From Cordilura impudica (Eukaryota; Arthropoda; Insecta; Diptera; Scathophagidae), in the NCBI GenBank assembly GCA_963682025.1, contig OY821521.1:119637520-119701519 (forward strand): a stretch of 64,000 nt of DNA, given 5' to 3'. Positions within the stretch are counted from its first letter, which is position 1; each line of letters begins with the position of its first letter. The position numbers and the translations under genes are program-made. This document shows positions 43,612 to 54,347 of this stretch, one piece after another. A model generated the notes under the pieces. That model was not told the DNA's origin and did no database searches. It worked only from the letters and a program-made list of their open reading frames with translations.

Positions 43612-44691
43612 TGCAAATCATCCATAGCTGTAGTGAAAATATCAAAAAGCTCATCAATGCTAAATAAATCGTTGTTTGTTTTCAGCTGGTTAGCATATGT
43701 AGCTTTGCTGTTATTATTGATGTTATTGTTACAATTTGTGTTGTTGTTTCTTAAATTAGGGAAATCTCCCACATTAAATTGAAATGAGTTATTTTGTTGT
43801 TGTCTGCTTTTATTCGGACTTTTAGAAGTAACTCTTGTTCTAGTTTCCAAATAGAGAGAACGTAACGGACAGTTGATATCGTTTGCAGAGTGATCCTTGT
43901 TTTTTGCAATTAAAGCAAGTAAAAACAGCTGGCCTTTTTTCATTTGTGTTAAACGGACACACACTTGTATGATGTTGTTCTGCACATATCATACATGCAG
44001 CACTTCGATGGCAATGTTCACCGCCATGGCCATACATCAAGCAGTTCCAGCATTGAGTTGGTTTGTTCTTGGATTTCGTTTTGTATTTTTTCCAAGAAAT
44101 TATAATGTTAGAAATTGTTCGTACATTTTTTAAAGCAGTTGGATTAAAATTTTTACGAACAAATTGAACTTTATAAACTGCATTATTGTTTGAAATGAAT
44201 TTGGTGACTATTTCAGTTACGGAAGAGGGGGATAGGTTGTAGTTTTTTAGCTCCTTGGAGATTTCCTCAGAGCTTATGCGGGGTAAACCGTGTAAAAAGG
44301 TGGTGTATAACCTATTTTCTTTGGAGCCATAAGAATGAAACTCCATCTTATTCTCTTTAAGTATTTGTTTGTAGCATTCGTACATTTTATTACTAGGAGC
44401 AAAAATTTTGGTACCAATTGAAGTACGTTTGAAAATGCAATCCTTACCAAGCAGCTTTTGTATATCTGTAAATGAAGCATTAGCTTCTACAACAATCGGT
44501 GGAGGTTTGTGTTCCTTAACATCGGTAATATTTGATACGGGAGTTACGTCCATATCATTGAGGCCAGCAAGCAGGCTAAATCTGTTGCTTGAAGTTGACG
44601 CCATGTTCGGGTTAACAAAACCCGGAGGAAGTTTTGTCATCTTCTTATTCACAAGCTTTCTTTTTGATGAAGACTTGGCCCCTCGGGCCAT
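43612..44691 (-). pseudogene. LINE ORF1 (gag-like) fragment with CCHC knuckles
   Basis: It starts MARGAKSSSKRKLVNKK at 44691. The middle resembles jockey-type ORF1 (ISNNNAVYKVQFVRKNFNP). The knuckle region reads CWNCLMYGHGGEHC, CMICAEQHHTSVC and a third cysteine motif broken by a frameshift near 43900. The other frame then gives HSANDINCPLRSL and FQFNVGDFPNL, continuing to DELFDIFTTAMDDLHK. The coding sequence is cut there by the satellite, so ORF2 is absent. ORF1 would bind the LINE RNA. Confidence 0.8.
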
Positions 44692-45040
44692 CGCAAAATT
44701 TATATTCCTGTTTTAAGCTGGATTGTCTACCACGTGAGTTCAAATGAGATCAAGAATAGGCAATTGCAAAAACAAAAATATACACTTGTTTTTAATTTTA
44801 AATAGTTGTACTCTAAGCGCTTTGATTTTTTACACAACCGTTCGTAGAGTTAGATTCGAACTGAAAAATATTACAAGGTATATATATATATCCCCTTTGT
44901 AAAACATCGCGTACTCTGAACTTAAAGTTTATTTCTTTCAATATCTAGTTATAATAATTTATTGTTATTATTTGTTTACACACTTGTTTATGTATTAACC
45001 ATATTTAAAAAAATTTGTTATTTAAAAAATAATTCAAAAA
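44692..45040. other. Sequence between two divergent LINEs
   Basis: Probably the 5' untranslated part of the minus-strand LINE fragment, ending in the target site of LINE F. A (TA)n tract is at 44880-44890. No further feature could be supported. Confidence 0.4.
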
Positions 45041-45527
45041 AATTATTAAAGGCATTGATTGGCAACTCTGCTTTTAAGCTGTCAAAACGTGAAATACTTA
45101 AGCTGTGCTATTATTTCGTTTATTTTCCAAGTTAAATTAATAGTTACACGTTCTAAACCACTGAAATATAAACTATCGGTGAATTCTGCATACCAGTTTG
45201 TTGGAGTACAGTACAAATACAGCCAGTATTCAACATTTTTTGATGGATTTTTTCAACTGGATTTGGTATAAGTATTTGATGATATTGTTGTAACTTGCGC
45301 TTTTTTTGTTTGTAAATATCAGCTGTTTTTGATATTACTTAAAGATTGCCTCGTATTATATTTATATCACTGTATGCCTAAAAGTATGCCCTAACTTTTT
45401 TAAATACAATAATAACCAGTGTTTAAAAAGGCTAAAATAATAACCAGGGTTTAAAAAGCTACTTCCATAGTAAATCAAAGCTACGAAAAGACTGTAGTTT
45501 TAGTAAAAAATAAAAACAAAAAAACTA

Positions 45528-46334
45528 ATGAGTTTTAAGCGCCACAGAAATTTGTCATCACCGGAACAATTAATCAATAATAATAACAAGAAGCAATTAA
45601 CGACTAATATTATGGATAATCAAACTACTCCTGATGTATTTTCTTGGGATAAGCTCTGCAACCTTTTAGATGCAAAATTGAAAGATGTCACCAGAAAGGA
45701 AGACCTTGTATCAATCAAAACAGAAATTGAGGAACTTAGAGAAGAAAACGTTAAACTAAGAAATGACATCAACAAACTTACAACTCGCCTTGAATATATT
45801 GATCGAAGGACTCGTTCAGCAAATATTGTTGTTAGTGGTTTAAAAAGCAATAATAACAACGAAGCTAAAAACGAATTTACTAAATTATGCACCAACGTAC
45901 TTAAGGTTAACATACATGTTATAAATGCACGTAAATTGCCATCGAAAAATACATTTTTATTTACACTGGAAACAAATATGCAAGCTATCAATGTAATAGC
46001 TGCCAAAGGAAACTTGAATGATGGTTCGATTTTCATTCAAAAGGATTATACCAATGAAGAACAAAATGTGAGATATAATTTAAGGCAAATAAATAAAGCT
46101 GTTGCAAATCCTCAAAATAATTTGAAGGTCAGGATGGGTGAATTCTGTATTTTTATTAATAACAAAAGATACACTTGGTCCATGGGAAAAGCAGTTGCTA
46201 ATTGTAATGATGATGCTGAGTTTTTAAGAAATTTATTGTTTGAAGCCAATTCCTCTATAGATGTCACAGTTCGAAATATGAACAATAATGTTGAAGATGT
46301 TGCTGCAACCTCAACAAATGTCCCTGCACAATAG
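45528..46334 (+). CDS. ORF1 of LINE F, coiled-coil RNA-binding protein
   Basis: 268 residues. A charged coiled coil (EEIEELREENVKLRNDINKL region, about residues 58-95) is followed by ANIVVSGLKSNN, an RRM-like block, and a C-terminal region (FIQKDYTNEEQNVRYNLRQI) as in L1-type ORF1 proteins. There are no zinc knuckles. It ends at a TAG that is followed in the same frame by ORF2. Confidence 0.85.
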   Translation: MSFKRHRNLSSPEQLINNNNKKQLTTNIMDNQTTPDVFSWDKLCNLLDAKLKDVTRKEDLVSIKTEIEELREENVKLRNDINKLTTRLEYIDRRTRSANIVVSGLKSNNNNEAKNEFTKLCTNVLKVNIHVINARKLPSKNTFLFTLETNMQAINVIAAKGNLNDGSIFIQKDYTNEEQNVRYNLRQINKAVANPQNNLKVRMGEFCIFINNKRYTWSMGKAVANCNDDAEFLRNLLFEANSSIDVTVRNMNNNVEDVAATSTNVPAQ

Positions 46335-49300
46335 CAATACAACACATGCCGTTTAGTCTCATATAATGTAGCAAACCTAGCCAGTTCTCTTAGTTTAGGA
46401 AATTTTGTAACTTTTATAAATAAATTTGATATTTTCTTCCTTTTTGAAACTCATGTCTTAGCTGAAAAACGACAACTTTTTACTACATACTTTCAAAATT
46501 ACAAATTATATTGGATTGATGCAAAGAAACCCCATAATGCTGGTCATATGGCTTCAAAAAGGAAATACAAAAAGCTTTTAAATTAAAATTTTCGATTCAT
46601 GCAAATAATAACATTTTACTAACAGCTAATCTTGATGGTAATTTGTTTTATTTTATACCCCGCTATTTAAACTGCACTAATTGGAACGTTGATTTTGAAT
46701 CGTTTGAAAATTTTTTACTGGAACTTTCTCCCACAAATTTTTGCATAGTTGGTGATTTGAATGCACGTATAGGTGATGAACAAATTTTAGATCCTAACCT
46801 TCTACACAACCTTCCACATATTAATAAGATCAGATACTCGAAAGACACAACGTGTAATACAAAAGGAAGCAGGCTTATAGATCTAGTTGAAAACTTGGGA
46901 GGCATAGTACTTAATGGTAGGACAGTTGGTGACGAACAGGGTGAATATAGTTTTTGTGGCGGAAGTGGTAGCTCTGTTATAGACTACTGTATTGGTTCTC
47001 AGAGTTTTTTGAACTTCGTTGATGATTTTAGTATTGGTTGTAAACCTTACTCTGACCATATGCCGCTTGTACTTAAACTAATTGTACCAATGTCTTACAA
47101 TAGAGCTGCAGCCGATTCAGTACCTCAAAGAATACGATGGAACGATAAATTTGCGTTAAAGTACTCAGAATATATAACGATTCTTACTAGAAATACAAAT
47201 TTTGCACCCAATATCTCTGTTGATGAAATGGTACTATCTGTTAAAAACAAAATCTTAAAAGCTAATGTTACTACCAACAATAAGTTTTGCTTTGAACCAA
47301 AACAAAAATGGTTCAATTGGAAATGTGCACGTTCTCGAAAAAATATGATGAAACTTCTTAACAAGTATAGGAAAAAGCATACAAATGCAAATAAGGCAAA
47401 GTATCTTTCTGCCAAAGCCAAATATCTAAGAATATGCAAAAATAGTAAACTTGAATTGTATGAAAAAAATCTAGAACAACTTAACTTTGTTAACTGCAGT
47501 AAAGCCTGGTGGAAACTGTCAAATGATATGAAAACACGAACGTGCATTACGAGGGGTGACTTAACATCAGAAGACTTTCATACACATTTTAGTACTATGC
47601 TCGAAAACCCAGAACAAGCAAATTTATTACAATGGTGTATGCCTTGTTTTACTGATGCTTTTCTTGATTCACCAATTGAACTCTGTGAGCTCTCTTCAGT
47701 GCTACGTTCATTAAAACGTAACAAGGCTCCAGGTTCTGATGGCATCAGTTATGAATTTTATAGATATGCTCCCGTTTGTTTCGTAAACGAAATTCTTTGT
47801 CTGCTTAACCAAATTTTTTTAAAGGAAACCATACCAAGCAGCTTTAAAACGTCAATTCTGATTCCGCTTTTGAAGAAAGGAGATCCAAATAGTCCAACAA
47901 ATTATCGAGGATTATCGTTAATTGACACATTGTGTAAAATTTTTAATAATATTCTCTTAAACCGTATAACTAATTGGATTGATGTCAACAACATATTAAA
48001 CGAGTATCAGGCAGGCTTTAGAAAAAACTACTCTACAATTGATAACGTTTTTAATCTCGCTAATATTGTTCATTTAAATAAGCTTAACGGCAAAAACACA
48101 TACGCTTTTTTTGTGGATTTTTCCTGCGCATTTGATATGATACCAAGGAATTCTCTTTTTTACAAATTATCCTGTATGGGGTTATCGTCAAAGATAATCC
48201 GCATCTTACAACTTTACTATGAAAATAACACAAGTCAAGTACTTTATGGTAACACATTTTCTGATCCGTTCAGTGTAGACAACGGTGTGAAGCAGGGATG
48301 TATACTTAGTCCTATTTTTGTTTGCTTTATATCTTAACGACCTGGCTGAAGCATTACCTGGTGGTGTAAATGTAATAGATGAACCTATAAAAATTCTTCT
48401 ATACGCTGATGACATTGTCATCTTTTCTGATTCGCCAGATATTTTACAGAATATGATTGATAAACTTTATACGTACTGCAACATTTGGTCCCTAAAGGTA
48501 AATCTTGCTAAGTCTAAAATATTAATATTTCGCAGTGGAACAAGAATATCAAATAATCTGAAATGGAATTATGGTGAAGATGACATAGAAATCGTTAATA
48601 ACTATAGATATTTGGGCATGGACCTTAATTTCAACCTGTCTTTCAAAAAACATATAGAAAATAAATTAACTACTTCTAAAATGGCGATTTCTTCAACATG
48701 GGCAAGATACATAAACCACCCCAAAATTTCAAACAGCAACAAACTAAAAATATTTAATGCAGCATCAAAATCTATTATGTTCTACGGAGCCCAAATCTGG
48801 GGTTTTAAAAAATATGATGAAGTTGAAAAATTATTCAGATTTTTTATAAAAAAGATGCTTCTTTTACCAAGCAACACACCAAATTACATGCTTTATATTG
48901 AAACTGGCTTAAACTCTTTATACGTTAATACTTTAAAGCTCCACTTTGATTACATTAATAAAGCACTGCACATGCCTAGTTGCAGATTGCCACGTATTTT
49001 AGCTGAAAAGGTAATAGCAAAAAAGAGGTATTGGGCAGAGGAATGGATCACTTTATGTGGAAATATTAAATTTGTACCCGACAATGCTGAAAATCCTATG
49101 TGTTTATACTCAAAACAAATTCTAGACCTTTTATCAACTAAGGAAAGAGAAGATCTATTGGTTAACGCAAGAAACTCTCAATTTCACGATTTATATTCGC
49201 AAGTAAATTATTGCATGAAACCCATTTCTGCTTTAGATCTGTCTTCACGAGCTGCAAGTTTAATAATAAGAGCAAGAGGTGGATTATTAGATATTAATGC

Positions 49301-49496
49301 CAGGGCCTTCAAAAGTTCATCAGTTGGCCTGTGCTCACTTTGTAACCTAGACGCTACAGAAAACACTCTACACCTAATTGGAATTTGTCCAATATACTAC
49401 GAGTTCAGATTAAAATATTTTGGAAAAACTAGTTTAGATTTGAATGAAGTTCTGAATATATTAAATGGTTTTGAATTTGATTACTTTACATTGTAA
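46335..49496 (+). pseudogene. ORF2 of LINE F: endonuclease and reverse transcriptase, two frameshifts
   Basis: The endonuclease begins RLVSYNVANLASSL at 46350, in the same frame as ORF1 and without its own ATG. A frameshift near 46550 leads to GFKKEIQKAFKLK. FCIVGDLNARIGD and PYSDHMPLVL are endonuclease motifs. RT has NYRGLSLIDTLCKIFN, EYQAGFRKNYST, FFVDFSCAFDMI and GVKQGCILSP. A second frameshift in a T run near 48315 leads to the active site LLYADDIVIF (about 48400). A CCHC-like motif (CSLCNLDATENTLHLIGIC) is near the end. Confidence 0.9.
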
Positions 49497-49905
49497 AAAT
49501 ATTTGGAAATTTGTCTTAAATACAGGAAACTAATATTAAATGAATTTGAATAAACTCTGTACATTAATGAATTTAATAACCTCTTTATTACAAATTGTAT
49601 GAAAAAAAAAAAAATCTAAGAAATTTAGAAACAACGTAAATAAATGAAATAACTCATAGCTTTATATATGCCAATCTGGCTCACAACTATCATGTTATGC
49701 CAAATATAGATAATATAGTAATATTTAATCTCTAAGATTGTAAATATGTAATATAAATATCTATTAAATAAATAAAATAAAATAATTATTAAAGGCATTT
49801 TAGAAATCGGAGTAGGTGCGTAAGGTTTTTTTTTACCAAATTGAACTGAAATTGTTTTTTTTACCATTGTGATGTAATAAGTGAGTAAAGCTGAATTATG
49901 CTTAC

Positions 49906-50090
49906 TTTAGCGAAAGAGGCACGGATGGTTCGCGCGGCATCGGCTCGTCGGAATTGGGTGGGATCTTTTCGCTTTCACTTTTCACAATAAAATATTCGTG
50001 CCAGGGTTGTCTGAAAAGAACAAAAACACACGACAATAGTCCAATATAAACGTAAACCGGAAACGGATGCGGACGGACATTCGATAGCAT
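49906..50090 (-). CDS. Likely first coding exon of a host membrane protein
   Basis: ATG 50088-50090 (context ATCAAAATGC) opens MLSNVRPHPFPVYVYIGLLS, continues through a hydrophobic segment (VYVYIGLLSCVFVLF) and then HEYFIVKSESEKIPP, PMPREPSVPLSLK. A consensus donor GTAAGC follows at 49900-49905, leaving phase 2. The short N-terminus, single hydrophobic helix and Pro/Glu/Ser stem resemble a type II (Golgi) membrane protein. An alternative is an internal exon using the acceptor TTTTGTTCTTTTCAG, which would start at 50010. The gene was not recognised and no later exon was found in the window. Confidence 0.45.
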
Positions 50091-50759
50091 TTTGATAATT
50101 TTGATATGATTAGTACTAACTTTGGGTCTAAGTTGATGACGACCACAGGTTGCCCTCCCCTGTCATGGCATCGTTTCAGCCATCCATGATGTCTATATAC
50201 CTGTATTGTAAAATTCTAAGACATCCCTGAGTTAACTTATCATACTTCAAATTCTACATCGTAAACTAATTCAATTTAGTACATTATACCAATTAGTAGA
50301 TACGTTCCATAAAATTATATGTATTTATATTTTTTTTTCAGGGGTGTTATATACAAAATGATACATTTGACTTAAGTTGGTAGGTTTTTCTTTACTATTT
50401 TATTTTTTTTTATATAAACAAATAAGCGTCTTAAAAAGCTAAGTTTACATGTGTCTGTATGTAGTATGTACAATATGTACAATAAAAAGGGAAGATTATC
50501 GTTTTGTTTAACCTCTTTTTTTTATATAAAAAATATGTGTCTTAAAACGCTAAATTAATTTATAACGTACAAAATGTACAAAAAACAAAACCCCCTTTTT
50601 TTTAATGAATTCATATATTCATATAAAGCTAAAATTGAAAAAAAATATTTTCTTATTTTTTTATTGTTAAAGTTGTCTCAAATAACTTCTACGTTACTAA
50701 TTAATTAGCTAATCAGATTATAATGAAGATCAAAAAAATGGTTAATTATATAGATACAT

Positions 50760-50850
50760 TTATATATATATATATATATATAAGTATATATATATAGGTA
50801 TAGGTATATATATATAGGTATATATATGTATATATATATATGTGTATATT
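50760..50850. repeat. TA microsatellite
   Basis: A run of (TA)n with interspersed TATATAGGTA units over about 90 bp. It lies in an otherwise unassigned stretch from 50100 to 51380, where no coding region was supported. Confidence 0.9.
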
Positions 50851-51383
50851 ATTAAAATTTAAGATTGAAGCTATTAAGTAATTCGGGCTTGTTTGCTGTT
50901 TTTGTTTTCTTATCTTACATCAAAAAAAGGGATCCAAAAAACTTTAAACATTCTTAGATATTGAAAGTTTACGAATATAAATTGATATAGTTCATTTGGT
51001 TTTTCTTCTCTCTATATTTTTATATAATAAATTTTTGAAAGAGAGGTGAAGGACTACGTTCCGATTTTTTTTTTTTTTTTTGCTTTTATTGGTTTTTTTG
51101 AGTCTATCGATATTATTGTCTGATATACTGTGTCTGTGTCTGTTGATGTAGTTCGTACTTTTGGTATAAGCTGTCGTAAATGATATTCTAAACTAAAATA
51201 CAGAGTACCTGTTTATTTGTTGAGTTCGATGGTTGTATTGTAGTTATTATCGCTGTGTCATCTGTTGTGGTTGGTAAGAGCGGTGGTGTCTTCTGTGCTG
51301 GTGCTGTTATGTTGTAGCGGATGTTGTTTCGGGCAGTGTTTGTTGTTGAAATGTTGAACTGAGTTTAGATATTACTGATGTTG

Positions 51384-52047
51384 CTATTGTTGTTGTTGGT
51401 GGTGGTGATGTTTGTAGCTGTTGTTATTTTCTGGTCGGGTTTTCCTGCTGTCGGGTATAACCTCAACATCGGCCGAGTCTTTGACTGGCTCGATGGAAAC
51501 CCCGGCAGCAGAGATGGTGCTTGGGTTTGATTATGTTGTAATTGTGGTTTTTATTTCTTCTTTTTTTTTTTGTTGTAGTGGTGATGTAGGTTATGATACT
51601 TTTTTTTTTTTACTTTTTAGTGATGAGACTGAATTGTTATTTTAATGTTGTTATTGTGATGTTTTTGTTGTTGTTGTTGTTGTTAATAAACTTAAATTAA
51701 CTTTGGTGTATGTTAAACGAATGTTTTGCTTGGTCCTTGTTTTTAGATGTCATAGCCTTCATCCATATCCAAATATGAATTACTGTTTATTTTTTTTTTA
51801 AATCATTGCTGTCGCCATGGTTGGAGCAGCAAATGAACTAGCCTTTGACGAGTTTGCTTTAGACCTTTTTTTTTAACGTAGATGCGTTTAATGGCTCCGC
51901 CGATGTAGCTTTGGAATTACGAAATTGTGGATCGACAGCATTAGCTGCAAAAGGTATTGTTTCATTTAGTGACGATGAAAATGATTGTGGCGGCGGCTGA
52001 GATGATAAAGGTAATGGTGTACCAATGCTGATAGCTGCCACGTTTGG
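51384..52047 (-). other. Possible host coding remnants, low-complexity
   Basis: Two minus-strand stretches look coding by composition. The first (about 51802-52047) reads IGTPLPLSSQPPPQSFSSS, PFAANAVDPQFRNSKATS and, after a one-base slip in an A9 run near 51870, SKANSSKASSFAAPTM. The second (51384-51533) reads AAGVSIEPVKDSADVEVIPD and ends in a His/Gln run. Ser/Pro- and Gln-rich text of this kind is common in fly transcription factors. Neither has a convincing start or splice pair, so these may be UTR or chance. Confidence 0.3.
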
Positions 52048-52153
52048 GTACTAATGATTTTGATGTTACAGAGGCCGTGTCTTTAGCAGTTCCTTGCTTC
52101 CAACCTCGGAATTAAACCCCATGTGGTAGACGCCGACGCTGATGAGTTCTATT

Positions 52154-52301
52154 ATCTATTATGTTCTACGGAGCCCAAATCTGGGGTTTTAAAAAATATG
52201 ATGAAGTTGAAAAATTATTCAGGTTTTTTATAAAAAAGATGCTTCTTTTACCAAGCAACACACCAAATTACATGCTTTATATTGAAACTGGCTTAAACTC
52301 T
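52154..52301 (+). pseudogene. LINE F second copy, part 1
   Basis: Matches LINE F from ATCTATTATGTTC (about 48773) to the point corresponding to ACTCT near 48915 with about one difference. The left end is a 5' truncation. The copy is cut by element E; its CTCT at 52298-52301 is one half of E's target duplication. It continues at 63770. Confidence 0.9.
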
Positions 52302-53315
52302 TGTTGTGAAACATGGTTTCACACGTATAGGGTGTAGATTACAATTGTACAAGAATAGTATAAGATCCGTTTAAATTTAATATAGAGAATATAACAACGT
52401 GTATAAAAATAATAATTATAGTAATAATAATAATAATAATAATAACAATAATAGTAATAATAATAATAATAATATTAGAATAAAATATAACATAACAGAA
52501 ACAATAATAATACCGCAAACAACCATAACTGAAATATAAATTCATTTAATTAATAACGATCGATTTTTCTCGAGCGTAATTATTAAATGTTTTCTTTCAA
52601 GAAACATACATACAACCCAATTTAGCATGGTAACGTACATTGGCTCATTTGCTTATGTTTGAATTTTTTGTCACCTTCAATGTGGAGCAATACGATATTG
52701 TTCCGCATTGACAGGTGTTGTGCTGTTTATTTTTTTCGGTTACCATGCGTTGGTTTGTATTCTTTTTTTTAGAGTTTTTTTTTTGTATCGCAATTTTCTG
52801 TTATTGCAATTTTTAGCAATAACATTGACTTAATTTTCTTTTCCGCGTATATTAAATGTTAACGTATGTCCTTTTGTTTTTCCCACGGTATTTGCGATAT
52901 TATTATTTGTTTTCTTTTTGTTATTGGTTAGTTAACTATTTAAGTACGCCATGGCCATGAACTGCATTGCGTTATGGTCAATGTTTGTTTTTTTTCATTC
53001 TATATTATTGCTGATATTTTATTTCCTTGTTTCTTTGTATGTTTGTTTATTTTTTTCAATTAATTTAATTTTCATAAGTTAATATTAAGATTTTTGTATA
53101 AATAAAGAAGAAACAGTGCATAACGGCAGCAAATGAAAACTAGAGGCCGCACTGTTTGGTACGGAATCTGGTTTTGTTTATTTTTTTTATTTTTCCACAG
53201 CTACATTGACGCCGTTTGGGCGTCGATTGACAGCGCTTGCCAGCGCTAAAACAGAATAGGCAAAGCCGGGTTTTTTTTTTGTTTGTTTAGTTTCAGCTCC
53301 TTTAGGAGCATAACA
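52302..53315 (+). repeat. 5' LTR of element E
   Basis: 1014 bp, almost identical to 62756-63769. It contains a long AAT-repeat tract (52410-52480). It ends GGAGCATAACA four bases before the primer-binding site. Confidence 0.95.
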
Positions 53316-53319
53316 TTAA

Positions 53320-53332
53320 TGGCGCAGCCGGT
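53320..53332 (+). other. Primer-binding site of element E, tRNA-Ser-like
   Basis: TGGCGCAGCCGGT lies 4 nt after the LTR. It resembles the TGGCGCAGTCGGT primer site complementary to insect tRNA-Ser, with one mismatch; complementarity does not continue beyond this. Primer identity is inference. Confidence 0.6.
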
Positions 53333-54347
53333 CTTCGGACCAAAAATCGTTCCTTGTTTTATTAATTATTTGATTTTTTTTTATCAGGTGTAGGGAGTTA
53401 GTTGTGAGGATATAACGCCAACATTATTGGTTAACATTAAAATCGTTCGTTGTTAGGATAATTAATTATTTGTTTTATTGTACTATTTACCAGGTGTAGG
53501 TAGTTAATTGTCTTAGGTTGTTTTATTTATTTTAGTTTTTCGGGTCAATTAATGTTTAGATTATTGGATTCGTTTGGAGAATAATAATTTATTTTTTTTT
53601 TTTTTGCTTTTGTGTGTTTAGTTTGTTACTACTTTATTGTTTTTGGATTTTTTTTTTAGTTTTTCGAAATGTGCAGTTAATTTTCATTGATTGTTTTATA
53701 GATTGTTTTAGAGGATATTGCATGCGTTTTAATTTTTGCGTGTATTTTAATTTAGTTTTGATTTATCAGATAGTTAGTTTTCACTGGGAAATATTGAATG
53801 TATTTTGTAGAGTATTAAATATATATATATATTTTTTTTTTTTTTTGTTTCTTGTACAAATTTGGGATCGTCTTTAATTTGGATTTTGTTCATTTTTTTA
53901 TGTTTAGTCAGGGAATGGTCTTAAAGTTGATTTTTATTTTTATTGCGTAATTTTATCAAATATAATATATCACATATATTAAATATGGGTTGCGAGTAGG
54001 GTTTGAATATTTATGAGTTTGAATATTTATTGGTTTTTATTTTTTGCTGCGATTTTAATTTTAATTATGAGTATGTTTGTTCGAAAGCGCATCATTTTGA
54101 TGTAAGTAGTCTGATTGTTTTTTTTAATTATTTGTGAAAATTAAGTTATTGATGAATTTCCGTTATTTTTAAATTACAGATGAATGTTTAATTATAGGTT
54201 GGTTTGTTACTCTCAGATTTTATTATTTTTATTATTTTTTCAATTAATTATTTTAGCAATCAAAGCGATATAATTTTTTCTGTTTTTGTTTTATTTAGAA
54301 CTATAAAGATCATTTTTTTTTAGTAGGGACTGGGTTGGTAAATTCGT
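53333..54347 (+). other. Leader of element E
   Basis: About 1 kb of T-rich sequence. TTATCAGGTGTAGGGAGTTA near 53382 recurs as TTACCAGGTGTAGGTAGTTA near 53487, a diverged direct repeat of about 100-bp period. A short open stretch near 53614-53877 is Phe/Ile-rich and not credible as a gene. Confidence 0.6.

Larger units (their letters stand above)
45057..49783 (+). mobile_element. LINE F: full-length non-LTR retrotransposon
   Basis: Flanked by a perfect 16-bp duplication, AATTATTAAAGGCATT, at 45041-45056 and 49784-49799. The element has a ~470-bp 5' UTR, ORF1, ORF2 (endonuclease and RT) and an AATAAA-rich 3' tail ending at 49783. An internal A run at 49604-49616 is not the end. The clade is uncertain: the RT looks CR1/L2/Daphne-like (inference). 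A second copy, ~99 percent identical over the compared ~380 bp, starts at 52154. Two frameshifts in ORF2 make this copy inactive. Confidence 0.92.

Noticed and set aside
41682..43985. Giant Ile-Lys and Leu-Lys repeat ORFs on the minus strand
   Set aside because: They are translations of the AATTTT hexamer array; only the first ~120 residues before the repeat are real LINE ORF1.
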